From: Maledivibacter halophilus
GTDB taxonomy: Bacteria > Bacillota > Clostridia > Peptostreptococcales > Caminicellaceae
Direction of reading: 5' to 3'
Assembly: GCF_900167445.1 (NCBI RefSeq)
Contig: NZ_FUZT01000001.1
Span: forward strand, 31,094 to 95,093
DNA length: 64,000 nucleotides
A program made the position numbers and the translations under genes. The notes beneath the pieces were generated by a model, which worked only from the letters and a program-made list of their open reading frames with translations, searched no databases and was not told where the DNA came from. This document shows, in pieces, positions 27,448-36,656 of this stretch. Within the stretch, counting starts at the first letter, position 1. Each line of letters opens with the position of its first letter.

Positions 27448-28152
27448 GTGAAGAAAATATTAAATAAATTGAGAAATGGATTAATAGTTTCCTGTCAAGC
27501 CTTTGAAAATGAGCCTTTATATGGTTCAGAAATTATGGCTAAAATGGCTAAGTCTGCTGATATTGGCGGTGCTGTAGGACTGAGAGCTTGCTGGCCCCAG
27601 GATATAAGGGCTATAAAAAAAGTTACCAATTTACCTATAGTGGGAATTAACAAGGTTGTGACAAAGGATACGGATTTAATAGAGGATATAATTATAACAC
27701 CAACCTTTGAAGCGGCAAAATCAATTTATGAAGCTGGAGCTGATATTATTGCCCTAGATTGTACAAATAGAAAAAGAGAAGGACTTAGTGTCAAAGAGCT
27801 AATTTATAAAATAAAAAATGAATTAAATGTTTTAGTTATGGCTGATATTAGCAATTTGGAGGAAGGTATAAATGCTGCTAAATACGGTGCAGATATAATA
27901 TCAACAACCTTGTCGGGTTACACAAAATATAGTCCACAAATAAAAAAACCCGATTATAGATTATTAGAAGAATTAGTTGATAAAATAGATAAGCCAATAA
28001 ATGCCGAAGGGAGATATTGGTCCCCTGAAGAAATGATAAAGGCCTTTGAAAAAGGTGCTTGGATGATAACAATTGGAGGTGCTATTACTAGGCCCCATTT
28101 AATAACTAAGAGATTTTCTGACGCATTAAAATCATATAAAGAGAGTTTATAA
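27448..28152 (+). CDS. nanE: N-acylglucosamine-6-phosphate 2-epimerase
   Basis: It converts N-acetylmannosamine 6-phosphate to N-acetylglucosamine 6-phosphate. The TIM-barrel NanE signatures are visible: NGLIVSCQAFENEPLYG, GLRACWPQDI, VGINKV, ADIIALDCTNRKR and INAEGRYWSPE. The 234-aa length is normal. The start is GTG at 27448, placed 7-8 bases after TAGGAGGA; an upstream TTG lacks a ribosome site. Next to a PTS and NagA it suggests that ManNAc, or sialic-acid-derived ManNAc, is one substrate. Confidence 0.93.
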   Translation: MKKILNKLRNGLIVSCQAFENEPLYGSEIMAKMAKSADIGGAVGLRACWPQDIRAIKKVTNLPIVGINKVVTKDTDLIEDIIITPTFEAAKSIYEAGADIIALDCTNRKREGLSVKELIYKIKNELNVLVMADISNLEEGINAAKYGADIISTTLSGYTKYSPQIKKPDYRLLEELVDKIDKPINAEGRYWSPEEMIKAFEKGAWMITIGGAITRPHLITKRFSDALKSYKESL

Positions 28153-28167
28153 AAAGGAGAAATTAGG

Positions 28168-28836
28168 ATGCTAAGATGTGCAATTTTTGATATGGATGGA
28201 GTTATTGTAAATACAGAGCCCTTGTATGTCGAAGAAGGAAGAAAAATCTTTAATAAATTTAATCTTGATATTAGTGAAAAAGAACACTATTCATATTGTG
28301 GAGGTTCTATGGGTAATATGTGGAGTAGTATAAGAAAAAATCATGATTTCAATGAACTTTCAGTTGAAGAATTGTGCAATATTTTTCTTAAGCAGATAAA
28401 AGATAGAATAATTAATGAAAAAAATTTAAAGATTAGTACAGACCTAATTGATTTATTGAAGGATTTAAGAAAAAACAAGGTAAAAACTGCTTTAGCGTCA
28501 TCTTCTTCAATGGATGTTATAAGAATGATTTTAAATAAATTTAAATTAGAAAAATTATTTGACTATGTAATTTCAGGGGAGATGATTGAAAAAAGCAAGC
28601 CTGAGCCTGACATTTTTTTAAATGTCATTAAGGTGTTAAAAGTAAGGGATAAAGAAGCTTTAGTCTTTGAGGATTCAAGTAATGGAATAATAGCTTCTAA
28701 AAAAGCAAATATAAAAGTCATAGGATATAAGAAATACACTTTAAATGCTAAGGGCATGGATTTAGCTGATTGGGTTATTGATGATTTTTCACAAGTCAGC
28801 TTTAAAAAATTAAATTATTTTATAAAGTTAAATTAA
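28168..28836 (+). CDS. HAD-superfamily phosphatase (beta-phosphoglucomutase-like)
   Basis: The nucleophile motif FDMDGVIVNTEP at the N-terminus, TALASSSS (motif II, about residue 110), SKPEPDIF (motif III) and VFEDSSNGI (motif IV, about 170) are all intact. A helical cap after motif I marks the subclass that includes beta-phosphoglucomutase and sugar-phosphate phosphatases. In this operon it probably dephosphorylates or isomerises a sugar phosphate. Sixteen bases after nanE, with an AAAAGGAG site. Confidence 0.85.
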   Translation: MLRCAIFDMDGVIVNTEPLYVEEGRKIFNKFNLDISEKEHYSYCGGSMGNMWSSIRKNHDFNELSVEELCNIFLKQIKDRIINEKNLKISTDLIDLLKDLRKNKVKTALASSSSMDVIRMILNKFKLEKLFDYVISGEMIEKSKPEPDIFLNVIKVLKVRDKEALVFEDSSNGIIASKKANIKVIGYKKYTLNAKGMDLADWVIDDFSQVSFKKLNYFIKLN

Positions 28837-28857
28837 TATTTTAATGGAGGGATAAAA

Positions 28858-29580
28858 ATGTCAGTAACAAAATATGTAGGGGAAATACAAAAACTAATAA
28901 TAAAAGTAGAAGAAACACAAATAGATAAAATAAAAAAGGCAGCAGAGATATTCGCAGAAACCATAAAAAATGATAAACTAATACATGTTTTTGGCACAGG
29001 TCATTCCCATATGATAGGAATAGAAATGTTTGTAAGGGCAGGGGGCCTTGCTCCAATAAATGCTATGTTAGATGATACTATTATAACTAATTTTGGAGCA
29101 AGAAAGGGAAGTAAGATGGAAAGACTGTCAGGACTTGCAGAAATCATATGGGATGAGTATTATATAAATAAGGGAGATATAATGCTAATAATATCAAACT
29201 CTGGTAGAAATAATGTACCAGTTGAAATGGCAAAATTAGCAAAGGAAAGGGGAATATATTTAATAGCTATTACATCATTAAATCATTCAAAAACATGTGA
29301 ATCAAGACATTCAAGTGGCAGGAGACTTTTTGAAATAGCAGATTTAGTAATAGATAATTGTGTACCAAAGGGAGATAGCTTAATAGATTTTAATGGGATT
29401 ACATCGGGCCCAGCATCAACAATATCAGGCTCATTAATTGTAAACAGTATAGTTGCAGAAACCCTAAGAATTTTATCAAAGGAAGGATATAAATTACCAG
29501 TTTATACTAGTCAAAATGTTGATGGATATAATAATGATGATTTATATGAAAAATATGAAGGTAGAATTAAGCATATATAA
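28858..29580 (+). CDS. SIS-domain sugar-phosphate protein (UPF0309-like)
   Basis: A single SIS domain is preceded by a helical start. VFGTGHSHMIG (about residues 43-53) and LIISNSGRNNVPVEMA (about 117-132) are the phosphosugar-binding segments. It may isomerise or sense an amino-sugar phosphate. No nagB is present in this window, so a role like glucosamine-6-phosphate deamination is possible but unproven; SIS-family AgaS-type deaminases provide precedent. It lies 62 bases before nagA with an ATGGAGGG ribosome site. Confidence 0.8.
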   Translation: MSVTKYVGEIQKLIIKVEETQIDKIKKAAEIFAETIKNDKLIHVFGTGHSHMIGIEMFVRAGGLAPINAMLDDTIITNFGARKGSKMERLSGLAEIIWDEYYINKGDIMLIISNSGRNNVPVEMAKLAKERGIYLIAITSLNHSKTCESRHSSGRRLFEIADLVIDNCVPKGDSLIDFNGITSGPASTISGSLIVNSIVAETLRILSKEGYKLPVYTSQNVDGYNNDDLYEKYEGRIKHI

Positions 29581-29641
29581 GTTTATATAAAATTCAAAGG
29601 GAAAAGAGAGAAATATTATTAAATGACTAGGATGTGAAAAA

Positions 29642-30808
29642 ATGAGAACTTTAGTGAAGAATTCAAGGATAATAACCCCATATGAAATAAAGGTAGGATA
29701 TTCTTTGGTTGTAGAGGATGATAAAATAGAAGATATGATTAAAAACGAGAATATAGATGAATCTGTATTTGACAAGGTTATTGATTTAAAAGGAAAATAT
29801 CTATCTTCAGGTTTTATAGACATACATAATCACGGGAATTATGGTCATGATGCTATGGAAGGTACCTACGATGCACTAGAATCAATGGGCAATTATCATA
29901 TAAAAAATGGAGTAACAGGATATTTAGCAACAACCATGACAAATTCTACAGAAAATACAATAAGAGCCATAAAAAATGTGGCAAGCTATATTCATGAAAA
30001 AAACAAAGAAGGTTCGAAGGTTTTAGGACTATACCTAGAAGGACCATACTTTTCCCAAGAAAAGAAAGGAGCGCAGCCTCCAGAATATATAAAAGCTCCC
30101 GATATAGAAGAATTAGAAATGCTTCTAAAAGAAGGAAAGGATACTGTGAAGGTAGTTGCCATAGCTCCAGAGCTAAAAAATGCAAAGGAAGCAATAAGGT
30201 ATCTTAAAAAACAAGGTATTACAATTTCAGCAGGCCATACAAATGCAAACTACCAAGAAGCAATGAAAGGAATAGAAAGAGGTATTACCCAGGCAACCCA
30301 TCTATATAATGGAATGAGAGGCTTTAGCCACAGGGAGCCAGGGGTTCTAGGAGCAGTTTTAACAGATGAAAGAGTTGCATGTGAAATGATATGTGATGGC
30401 ATACATATTCATAAGGCAGCTATGAATATGGCTGTAAAGCTCAAGGGAAAAGATAAAATAATACTCATATCCGATGCAATGATGGCAGCGGGATTGAAGG
30501 ATGGTAAATATCAGCTAGGGGGGCAGGATGTATTTGTCAAAGATAGGGAAGCCAGATTAGAAAGTGGAGCTTTAGCAGGATCTACGTTGACCCTAAACAA
30601 AGCTGTATATAATATGGTGCACTTAGTAGGAGTATCATTAAATGAAGCTGTACAAATGGCAAGCTTAAATCCAGCTAAAGCAATAGGTATAGATAATTAC
30701 AAGGGAAGCATAGAAATAGGGAAGGATGCAGATATTATAGCCTTCAATGAGAATTTAGATGTTTCTTTTGTAATGGTGGAAGGACATGTTATAGATAGCC
30801 AACTCTAA
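29642..30808 (+). CDS. nagA: N-acetylglucosamine-6-phosphate deacetylase
   Basis: It removes acetate from GlcNAc 6-phosphate. The amidohydrolase-fold motifs are intact: FIDIHNHGNYGHDAME near residue 59 (metal site), GLYLEGPYFS with the catalytic-site Glu, SAGHTNA, THLYNGM and the catalytic Asp in LISDAMMAAG. The 388-aa length is typical. Together with NanE and the PTS it takes N-acetylated hexosamines to glucosamine 6-phosphate. It is probably the last gene of the sigma-54 operon, although no strong terminator is seen before glmM. Confidence 0.95.
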   Translation: MRTLVKNSRIITPYEIKVGYSLVVEDDKIEDMIKNENIDESVFDKVIDLKGKYLSSGFIDIHNHGNYGHDAMEGTYDALESMGNYHIKNGVTGYLATTMTNSTENTIRAIKNVASYIHEKNKEGSKVLGLYLEGPYFSQEKKGAQPPEYIKAPDIEELEMLLKEGKDTVKVVAIAPELKNAKEAIRYLKKQGITISAGHTNANYQEAMKGIERGITQATHLYNGMRGFSHREPGVLGAVLTDERVACEMICDGIHIHKAAMNMAVKLKGKDKIILISDAMMAAGLKDGKYQLGGQDVFVKDREARLESGALAGSTLTLNKAVYNMVHLVGVSLNEAVQMASLNPAKAIGIDNYKGSIEIGKDADIIAFNENLDVSFVMVEGHVIDSQL

Positions 30809-30989
30809 AGTATTATAAATTCTAATTTTACTTATCCATAAGCAACTGAAATCTTTAAAGATAAAGTTTAAATTTACTTTATGGATTTATATTAATAAGG
30901 AAAAGTATGTAAGTTTTACCTTGTTGCCCACACATTTATATTGTGATAGAATATAATAGATTAACAGTCTTTTATTTTGGAGGTTTAAT

Positions 30990-32336
30990 ATGGGAAAACT
31001 TTTTGGAACAGATGGAGTTAGAGGAATAGCAAATACAGAGCTCACTTGTGAGTTGGCATATAAATTAGGTAGAATAGGCGCATATTTATTAACAGAAGGT
31101 AAGAAAAAAGCTAAGATAGTTGTGGGAAAGGATACAAGGGTATCAGGAGACATGTTAGAGGCCTCCCTTATAGCTGGAATATTATCAGTAGGCTCTGATG
31201 CCTTGTGCTTAGGAGTAATACCTACTCCTGCAGTTGCATATCTTACAAGAAAGTACAATGCCGATGCAGGAATAGTAATATCAGCATCTCACAATCCTGT
31301 TGAGTACAATGGTATAAAATTTTTTAATAGAGATGGATTTAAATTAGCTGATGAAGTAGAAGAAAAAATAGAAGATTACATATTAAATAATAAGGATATA
31401 GATTATAAACCAATTGGAAATGAAGTAGGGAAGAAAATAAATGTAGAAACTGCAATAGATGATTATTCACAATTTTTAAAATCAACTATAGATGTTAATT
31501 TAATGGGAATGAAAGTTGCTATTGATTGTTCCAATGGAGCATCCTATATGACGGCACCAAAAACCCTAAGAGAACTTGGCGCAGAAATAGATGTAATAAA
31601 TCACAACCCCGATGGATATAACATAAACTATAATTGTGGATCTACCCACCCGGAAATTATACAGCAGCACGTTTTAGAAACTAAAGCGGATTTGGGATTG
31701 GCCTTTGATGGTGACGCAGATAGGCTTATTGCAGTTGATGAAAAGGGAAATATTGTAGACGGAGATAAAATAATGGCTGTATGCGGGGCATATTTATTAG
31801 AAGAAGGTAAACTAAAGGACAATACTCTTGTGGCAACGGTAATGAGTAATATAGGATTAGAAAAGGCATTAGATAAATACAATTGTAATATAGTTAAAAC
31901 TAAAGTTGGAGATAGATATGTTCTTGAGGAAATGAAGAAAAGTGGATATGTTTTAGGTGGAGAACAATCAGGTCACATAATATTTTTAGAACATAATACA
32001 ACAGGTGATGGCCTTTTATCGGCACTTCAGCTTATTTCTGTAGTCAAGAAGAAAAATAAACCATTGTCGGAACTAGCTTCAATCATGAAGGTTTATCCTC
32101 AAGTTTTAAAGAATGCTAGGGTAAGCAATGATAAAAAGAAAAAGTATCTTAAAGATGAAAAAATAGCTTCAAGAATACAGGAAATAGAAGAAATCTTTCA
32201 TGGTGAAGGAAGGGTACTTATAAGACCTTCAGGAACAGAGCCTCTAGTAAGAGTAATGCTTGAAGGTAGTAATGAAGAAATGCTTGAAAGACATTCAAAG
32301 GAATTAGTTGAGCTTATAGAAGCAAGACTTGGATAG
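30990..32336 (+). CDS. glmM: Phosphoglucosamine mutase
   Basis: It interconverts glucosamine 6- and 1-phosphate for UDP-GlcNAc and peptidoglycan synthesis. The N-terminal [12 protein letters not shown], the phosphoserine loop [13 protein letters not shown] (about residue 100), the metal loop FDGDADR (about 240) and the C-terminal [12 protein letters not shown] are all present. At 448 aa it is complete. TTTGGAGG precedes ATG. The gene is adjacent to glmS, not to cdaAR as is common. An inverted repeat follows its stop. Confidence 0.97.
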   Translation: MGKLFGTDGVRGIANTELTCELAYKLGRIGAYLLTEGKKKAKIVVGKDTRVSGDMLEASLIAGILSVGSDALCLGVIPTPAVAYLTRKYNADAGIVISASHNPVEYNGIKFFNRDGFKLADEVEEKIEDYILNNKDIDYKPIGNEVGKKINVETAIDDYSQFLKSTIDVNLMGMKVAIDCSNGASYMTAPKTLRELGAEIDVINHNPDGYNINYNCGSTHPEIIQQHVLETKADLGLAFDGDADRLIAVDEKGNIVDGDKIMAVCGAYLLEEGKLKDNTLVATVMSNIGLEKALDKYNCNIVKTKVGDRYVLEEMKKSGYVLGGEQSGHIIFLEHNTTGDGLLSALQLISVVKKKNKPLSELASIMKVYPQVLKNARVSNDKKKKYLKDEKIASRIQEIEEIFHGEGRVLIRPSGTEPLVRVMLEGSNEEMLERHSKELVELIEARLG

Positions 32337-32339
32337 ATG

Positions 32340-32422
32340 TTAGATGGCAGGTAACAGGGTTAAGGATATATTTATGAGAATGAAAATGATAGTGTATTTG
32401 TACCCTGTTATCTGGAATCTAA
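32340..32422. repeat. Imperfect inverted repeat after glmM
   Basis: The left arm 32340-32360 (TTAGATGGCAGGTAACAGGG plus T) matches the reverse complement of 32402-32422 at about 18 of 21 positions, with a 41-base spacer. There is no T run. It may be a small mobile-element remnant or an RNA processing hairpin. Confidence 0.6.
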
Positions 32423-32493
32423 TGGCAATATTTGAAAGGAGTGATGCTTATTGATGGGATGATGTAGTATAAAAATTTAATAGTGATATAATC

Positions 32494-32645
32494 AAAGCGC
32501 CAGGACTTAAATCAGATCGGACTAAAAAGGATTTAAGTTGACGAGGTCAGGGTTAATCGAAGATTCGGCGGGTGCCCTGCGGTGTAACTCACCACCGATA
32601 AAGGCTTAACAAAATCTGCAAGTGATTGTGGAAACAAATAGGCTG
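32494..32645 (+). ncRNA. glmS ribozyme (GlcN6P-responsive)
   Basis: AAAGCGCCAGGACTT marks the cleavage site and P1 start. It is followed by the highly conserved core TTGACGAGG, ATCGAAG-TTCGGCGGGTGCC and CACCACCGATAAAGGC, then the pseudoknot-side string CTGCAAGTGATTGTGGAAAC. It lies about 150 bases upstream of glmS in the same orientation, where glucosamine 6-phosphate triggers self-cleavage and lowers glmS mRNA. Confidence 0.93.
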
Positions 32646-32787
32646 GGTGAGAAAGGGTTTCTTTTTGTCTTTTTTGAGAGAATTAGAGAAAGATGTATAT
32701 AATTATTACGGTTTGTTAAAAAAATAACAATAATACGTTAGAGATTTTTATATCTTAATTGTATATAAGAAATGGAGGACAGTATAA

Positions 32788-34617
32788 ATGTGTGGAATAG
32801 TTGGATATATTGGAGATAAAAAAGCAACACCTATATTAATTGATGGATTATCAAGACTTGAATATAGAGGTTATGATTCAGCAGGTATAGCAGTATTTAA
32901 AGATGATGACATATATGTAGAAAAACATGAAGGTAGGTTAAAGGTTCTTGCAGAAAATTTAAAGGATAAGGATTTAAACGGTTCAATAGGAATAGGCCAT
33001 ACAAGATGGGCCACCCATGGTGCTCCATCTGATAGGAATGCTCATCCTCATACAAATTGTTCCGGTAATATAGCGGTGATTCATAATGGTATAATAGAAA
33101 ACTATATGAAATTAAAGGAATGGCTCATAGAAGTAAATGGGAATGGGTTTAAATCAGAAACTGACACAGAGGTTATTGCCCATTTAATTGATTATTTTTA
33201 TGAGGGAGATCTCCTAGATGCAGTATATAAAGCAGTAGAAAAAATGGAAGGTGCATATGCTATAGCTGTTATATGTAAGGATGAGCCCGATAAGATAGTG
33301 GCAGTTAGAAAGGACAGTCCCCTTATAGTTGGTCTTGGAAAAGAAGAAAAATTTCTTGCTTCTGATATTCCTGCTATACTAAAGCATACAAGGGACATAT
33401 TTTTAATAGAAAATGACGAAGTAGTTCTTTTAACTAAGGAAAAGGTAACTATTTTTAATGAACTTAAACAGCCTCAAGCTAGAGAAGTATATAAGGTTAC
33501 TTGGGATGTGGAAGCTGCAGAAAAAGAAGGATATGCCCATTTTATGATTAAAGAAATAAATGAGCAGCCAAAGGGGGTATCCGAAACACTAAACAGAAGA
33601 TTAAATAAAGAAGGAAATATAGAGCTTGATAGTATTAAGATAACAAAGGAAGACTTGGATAAAATAGATAAGGTATATATAGTGGCTTGTGGTACTGCAT
33701 ACCACGCAGGTTTAGTTGGTAAATATGCCATAGAGAAATATGCAAAAATACCTGTAATATGTGATATAGCATCAGAATTTAGATATAGTGATCCATTTAT
33801 AGATGAAAATACATTGTTTATAGCTATTAGTCAATCTGGAGAAACTCTGGATACACTGGCAGCCCTTAGAGAAGCAAAAAGAAAGGGCGCACGAATTCTT
33901 TCAGTAGTAAACGTAGTAGGTAGCTCCGTTGCCAGAGAATCCCATGATGTATTTTACACATGGGCAGGGCCTGAAATAGCAGTTGCATCAACAAAAGCCT
34001 ATACAACACAGTTAACAGCAATGTATATGATAGCACTTCATATGGCTATAACTAAAGAATCAATGAGTAAAGAAAAATATGATTCTATAATAGAAGAGCT
34101 TAAGAACATGCCAGAAAAAATACAAAAAATATTGGATGATTATGTAATAGCTCAACATCTAGCAGATACACAATTCAATAATGAAAGTGTATTTTTCATG
34201 GGAAGAGGTTTAGATATAAATGCAGCATATGAAGGGTCTTTAAAGCTAAAAGAAATATCATATATCAATTCCTTTGCAATAGCAGCAGGAGAATTAAAGC
34301 ATGGAACTATTGCATTGATAGAAGATGATACTCTAGTAATAGCCCTTGCAACCCAAGACAGATTATATGAAAAAATGCTTTCAAACATAAAGGAAGTAAA
34401 AGCTAGGGGGGCATATGTAGTGGCTATAGCTAAAGAAGGAAATAAGGAAATAGAAAAGTCTGCGGATACAGTTATATATATACCAGATACAATGGATGAA
34501 TTGACTCCTATACTAAGCGTAGTACCACAGCAATTGTTCTCATATTATATGGCAGTTGCTAGGGGCTGCGATGTTGATAAGCCTAGAAATTTGGCTAAGA
34601 GTGTTACGGTTGAGTAG
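32788..34617 (+). CDS. glmS: Glutamine-fructose-6-phosphate aminotransferase
   Basis: It makes glucosamine 6-phosphate from fructose 6-phosphate and glutamine. The catalytic Cys is residue 2 (MCGIVGYIG), and the class-II amidotransferase motifs GHTRWATHG and HNGIIENY are intact. Two SIS domains follow (ACGTAYHAG and SQSGETLDT; FMGRGLDI), ending in the usual KSVTVE. The 609-aa length is standard. AATGGAGGA precedes ATG. It is controlled by the upstream ribozyme and ends in a strong terminator. Confidence 0.98.
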   Translation: MCGIVGYIGDKKATPILIDGLSRLEYRGYDSAGIAVFKDDDIYVEKHEGRLKVLAENLKDKDLNGSIGIGHTRWATHGAPSDRNAHPHTNCSGNIAVIHNGIIENYMKLKEWLIEVNGNGFKSETDTEVIAHLIDYFYEGDLLDAVYKAVEKMEGAYAIAVICKDEPDKIVAVRKDSPLIVGLGKEEKFLASDIPAILKHTRDIFLIENDEVVLLTKEKVTIFNELKQPQAREVYKVTWDVEAAEKEGYAHFMIKEINEQPKGVSETLNRRLNKEGNIELDSIKITKEDLDKIDKVYIVACGTAYHAGLVGKYAIEKYAKIPVICDIASEFRYSDPFIDENTLFIAISQSGETLDTLAALREAKRKGARILSVVNVVGSSVARESHDVFYTWAGPEIAVASTKAYTTQLTAMYMIALHMAITKESMSKEKYDSIIEELKNMPEKIQKILDDYVIAQHLADTQFNNESVFFMGRGLDINAAYEGSLKLKEISYINSFAIAAGELKHGTIALIEDDTLVIALATQDRLYEKMLSNIKEVKARGAYVVAIAKEGNKEIEKSADTVIYIPDTMDELTPILSVVPQQLFSYYMAVARGCDVDKPRNLAKSVTVE

Positions 34618-34651
34618 GTGAGAGAGGAAGTATCACATTTGTTGATCCAAC

Positions 34652-34710
34652 AAAATAAACTCGTGAGAAAAATAATAAAGTCGTACTAAGGATAATAAAG
34701 TTGTAATAAA
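34652..34710. repeat. Three imperfect direct repeats of about 20 bases
   Basis: AAATAAACTCGTGAGAAAA, ATAATAAAGTCGTACTAAGG and ATAATAAAGTTGTAATAAAA follow one another between glmS and its terminator. Confidence 0.4.
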
Positions 34711-34756
34711 AGTCATGTGATTTTGGACTAAAAATGCCAAGATTGCATGGCTTTTT
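34711..34756 (+). terminator. Terminator of glmS
   Basis: AGTCATGTGATTTTGG pairs over 16 bases, with several G-U pairs, with CCAAGATTGCATGGCT around a 10-base loop and is followed by TTTT. Confidence 0.85.
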
Positions 34757-34889
34757 GTATGAGGGGAATATCGAGGAAATGGTTCACCAAACATGGTTAA
34801 GTAAAAAGAAAATACAAAAAATAGAAAAAAGAACAGATAAAAAACTTTTGAATCCTTGAGTTGAAATATATTAAAAACTACTAATATAC

Positions 34890-35123
34890 CTATTTATGTG
34901 ATTTAGCTCTTGGATAAGGAGATTTTTCATCTGTTAAGCCAACCAAATAATCAATACTGGTATTGTAAAACTTTGCAAGAGTCAGCAATGATTCTATAGA
35001 AATATTTCTTTTGCCAGTTTCGTAATGGGAATATGTTCTTTCAGCAATATTTAATATTTTTGCTACATGCCTTTGCAATAAATCATTATCTTCTCGAAGA
35101 TTTCTTAAACGTTCATATTTCAA
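34890..35123 (-). CDS. Xre-family repressor
   Basis: This is a 77-aa single-domain Cro/C1-type helix-turn-helix protein: LRNLREDNDL (helix 1), QRHVAKILNIAERTYSHYET (recognition unit) and ISIESLLTLAKFYNTSIDYL. The start is TTG at 35123, five bases after GAGGTGA; the GTG nine bases earlier sits inside the ribosome site. Directly upstream lie three copies of an AG(T/A)CC-N5-GGACT operator, so it is probably autoregulatory and may also control the Spo0E-like gene transcribed away from it. Confidence 0.92.
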   Translation of the reverse strand: MKYERLRNLREDNDLLQRHVAKILNIAERTYSHYETGKRNISIESLLTLAKFYNTSIDYLVGLTDEKSPYPRAKSHK

Positions 35124-35151
35124 AAAAATCACCTCATGGAAATTATATTAT

Positions 35152-35220
35152 AGACCATATAGGACTATTAACATTAAGTCCAAAAAGGACTATAATTAAT
35201 AAAATAGTCCTTTTTGGACT
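35152..35220. promoter_or_regulatory. Three palindromic operators between the Xre and Spo0E-like genes
   Basis: AGACCATATAGGACT (35152-35166), AGTCCAAAAAGGACT (35177-35191) and AGTCCTTTTTGGACT (35206-35220) share AGNCC-N5-GGACT. Site starts are 25 and 29 bases apart. The two inner sites are also mirror copies of each other. Confidence 0.8.
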
Positions 35221-35244
35221 ATAAAACTTCCCATATATTTAGTA

Positions 35245-35252
35245 TTGTCGAA
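35245..35252 (+). promoter_or_regulatory. Candidate Spo0A box
   Basis: TTGTCGAA matches the 0A-box core TGTCGAA and lies 85 bases upstream of a Spo0E-like gene. Single-site evidence only. Confidence 0.35.
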
Positions 35253-35336
35253 ATATTAGTTTAAATATTATTGGAAAATTAGTTTATTACATTAAAAAGA
35301 ATTACATTGAATTTAAAATGTAGATGAGGTGAAAAA

Positions 35337-35522
35337 GTGAAAGTTAAAAAGAAATTTTTACAACAAGAGATTAATGATAAAATAAATAGTCTACGTTTTA
35401 AATTAAATGAAATGTATAAAATAAAAGGACATACAAAAGAAGTAGTTGATATAAGTCAAGAATTAGATAAGTATATTGCTATTGTGCAGCAGGAACTTGT
35501 AAAGAAAATAAACATTCATTAA
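35337..35522 (+). CDS. Spo0E-like aspartyl-phosphate phosphatase
   Basis: This 61-aa two-helix protein has the family motif SQELDKYI (about residues 41-48) preceded by a first helix (INSLRFKLNEMYKIKG). Spo0E proteins dephosphorylate Spo0A~P and delay sporulation. The start is GTG after GAGGTGAAAAA. A close homologue lies at 55977-56153 in this window. Likely controls are the Xre operators and a Spo0A-box-like site upstream. Confidence 0.88.
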   Translation: MKVKKKFLQQEINDKINSLRFKLNEMYKIKGHTKEVVDISQELDKYIAIVQQELVKKINIH

Positions 35523-35645
35523 TAATTCAATTTAGACGAGAATGAGGTAGTGGACTTAATCTCAAATTCCTGAGAGGAATTTAAAATTATGGAAGATTTT
35601 TTAAAAAGAGTTTATTATAAGTCTAGATTTGTTCTAATAATTCAT

Positions 35646-36656
35646 CTAATATGACAAATTTTTCCCAGTTTTTGACTGATACATTTTTTCATCTGCTAAT
35701 TTAATAGAATTATAAATTTCTTGTGTATCATATATTTCTTGAATTCCATAGGAAAATTCTATAGGGAACTCAAATTCTTTATTATTTTTCAACTTTTCTT
35801 TAACTCTATTTATAATAGTATGACTTGATTCTTTGTCACAATTTTGGAGTATAAGTAGAAATTCATCTCCACCATATCTAATCACAAAATCGTCTTTACG
35901 AATATAGGACTTTAATACTTCTACCACTTTTTTTAATACTTTGTCTCCTACTATATGTCCAAAATTATCATTAATGCTTTTAAATTTATCTATATCAATG
36001 ACTACTACTAATAATATTACTTCATTACTATTTGATTTGTTTTTTTCATGTTCTATTAATTTATCTAAAAACAATCTTGAATAGGCTCCAGTTAAACTAT
36101 CATAATTAGCAAGTTTTTTATATTTTTCTTTACTTAGGAATAGTACGGCTATAAGGAAGAAAAACAAAGTGAAAATCCCCAAAAACAAATATTTGGATAT
36201 TCTACGACTTCGCTCCAATGATTGTTCTAATAATACTCTTTCTGTAATATCTATAACAACTGAATATAGTGTCTCCTTTCCTTCTTCCAATACTGGGTAT
36301 GAATGCACTTCAACATTTCTTATTTCACCATTTGCAAGACGGTGCTTAAAAACAAAATAATTTCGCTCTTCTCTAAATGCTGCTTCCATTTCTTTTTTGA
36401 TTTGTATTAAATCAAGGGTGTTAATATCCTGAATAGACATTTTTAGTAATTTTTCTTTTGGGTATCCATAAAAATCAATTGCTGCTTTATTGGCATATCT
36501 AATTGAACCTGTCTCAGCATCAATAATCAATCTTATTAAGCCATGATTGTCAAAAATTTTACTGAAATCAACTTGTGAATCCTCTGCATATACTGGATTT
36601 ATAGATAGCAATATCATTATTATAATTAGGTAATATAAAAGTTTTTTTCTAATCAA
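35646..36656 (-). CDS. PAS-GGDEF diguanylate cyclase, membrane-bound
   Basis: A signal-like N-terminal segment (about residues 4-24) is followed by an extracytoplasmic PAS domain (about 28-140), a membrane helix (about 155-175) and a GGDEF domain (about 180-335). The active site is intact (IRYGGDEF), and the I-site RKDD is present five residues before it, so product inhibition is expected, unlike the CBS-linked cyclase at 779. A PAS domain before the helix is less common than a cytosolic one. Stop at 35646; the start has a GGAGGAGAAAT ribosome site on the minus strand. Confidence 0.9.
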   Translation of the reverse strand: MIRKKLLYYLIIIMILLSINPVYAEDSQVDFSKIFDNHGLIRLIIDAETGSIRYANKAAIDFYGYPKEKLLKMSIQDINTLDLIQIKKEMEAAFREERNYFVFKHRLANGEIRNVEVHSYPVLEEGKETLYSVVIDITERVLLEQSLERSRRISKYLFLGIFTLFFFLIAVLFLSKEKYKKLANYDSLTGAYSRLFLDKLIEHEKNKSNSNEVILLVVVIDIDKFKSINDNFGHIVGDKVLKKVVEVLKSYIRKDDFVIRYGGDEFLLILQNCDKESSHTIINRVKEKLKNNKEFEFPIEFSYGIQEIYDTQEIYNSIKLADEKMYQSKTGKNLSY

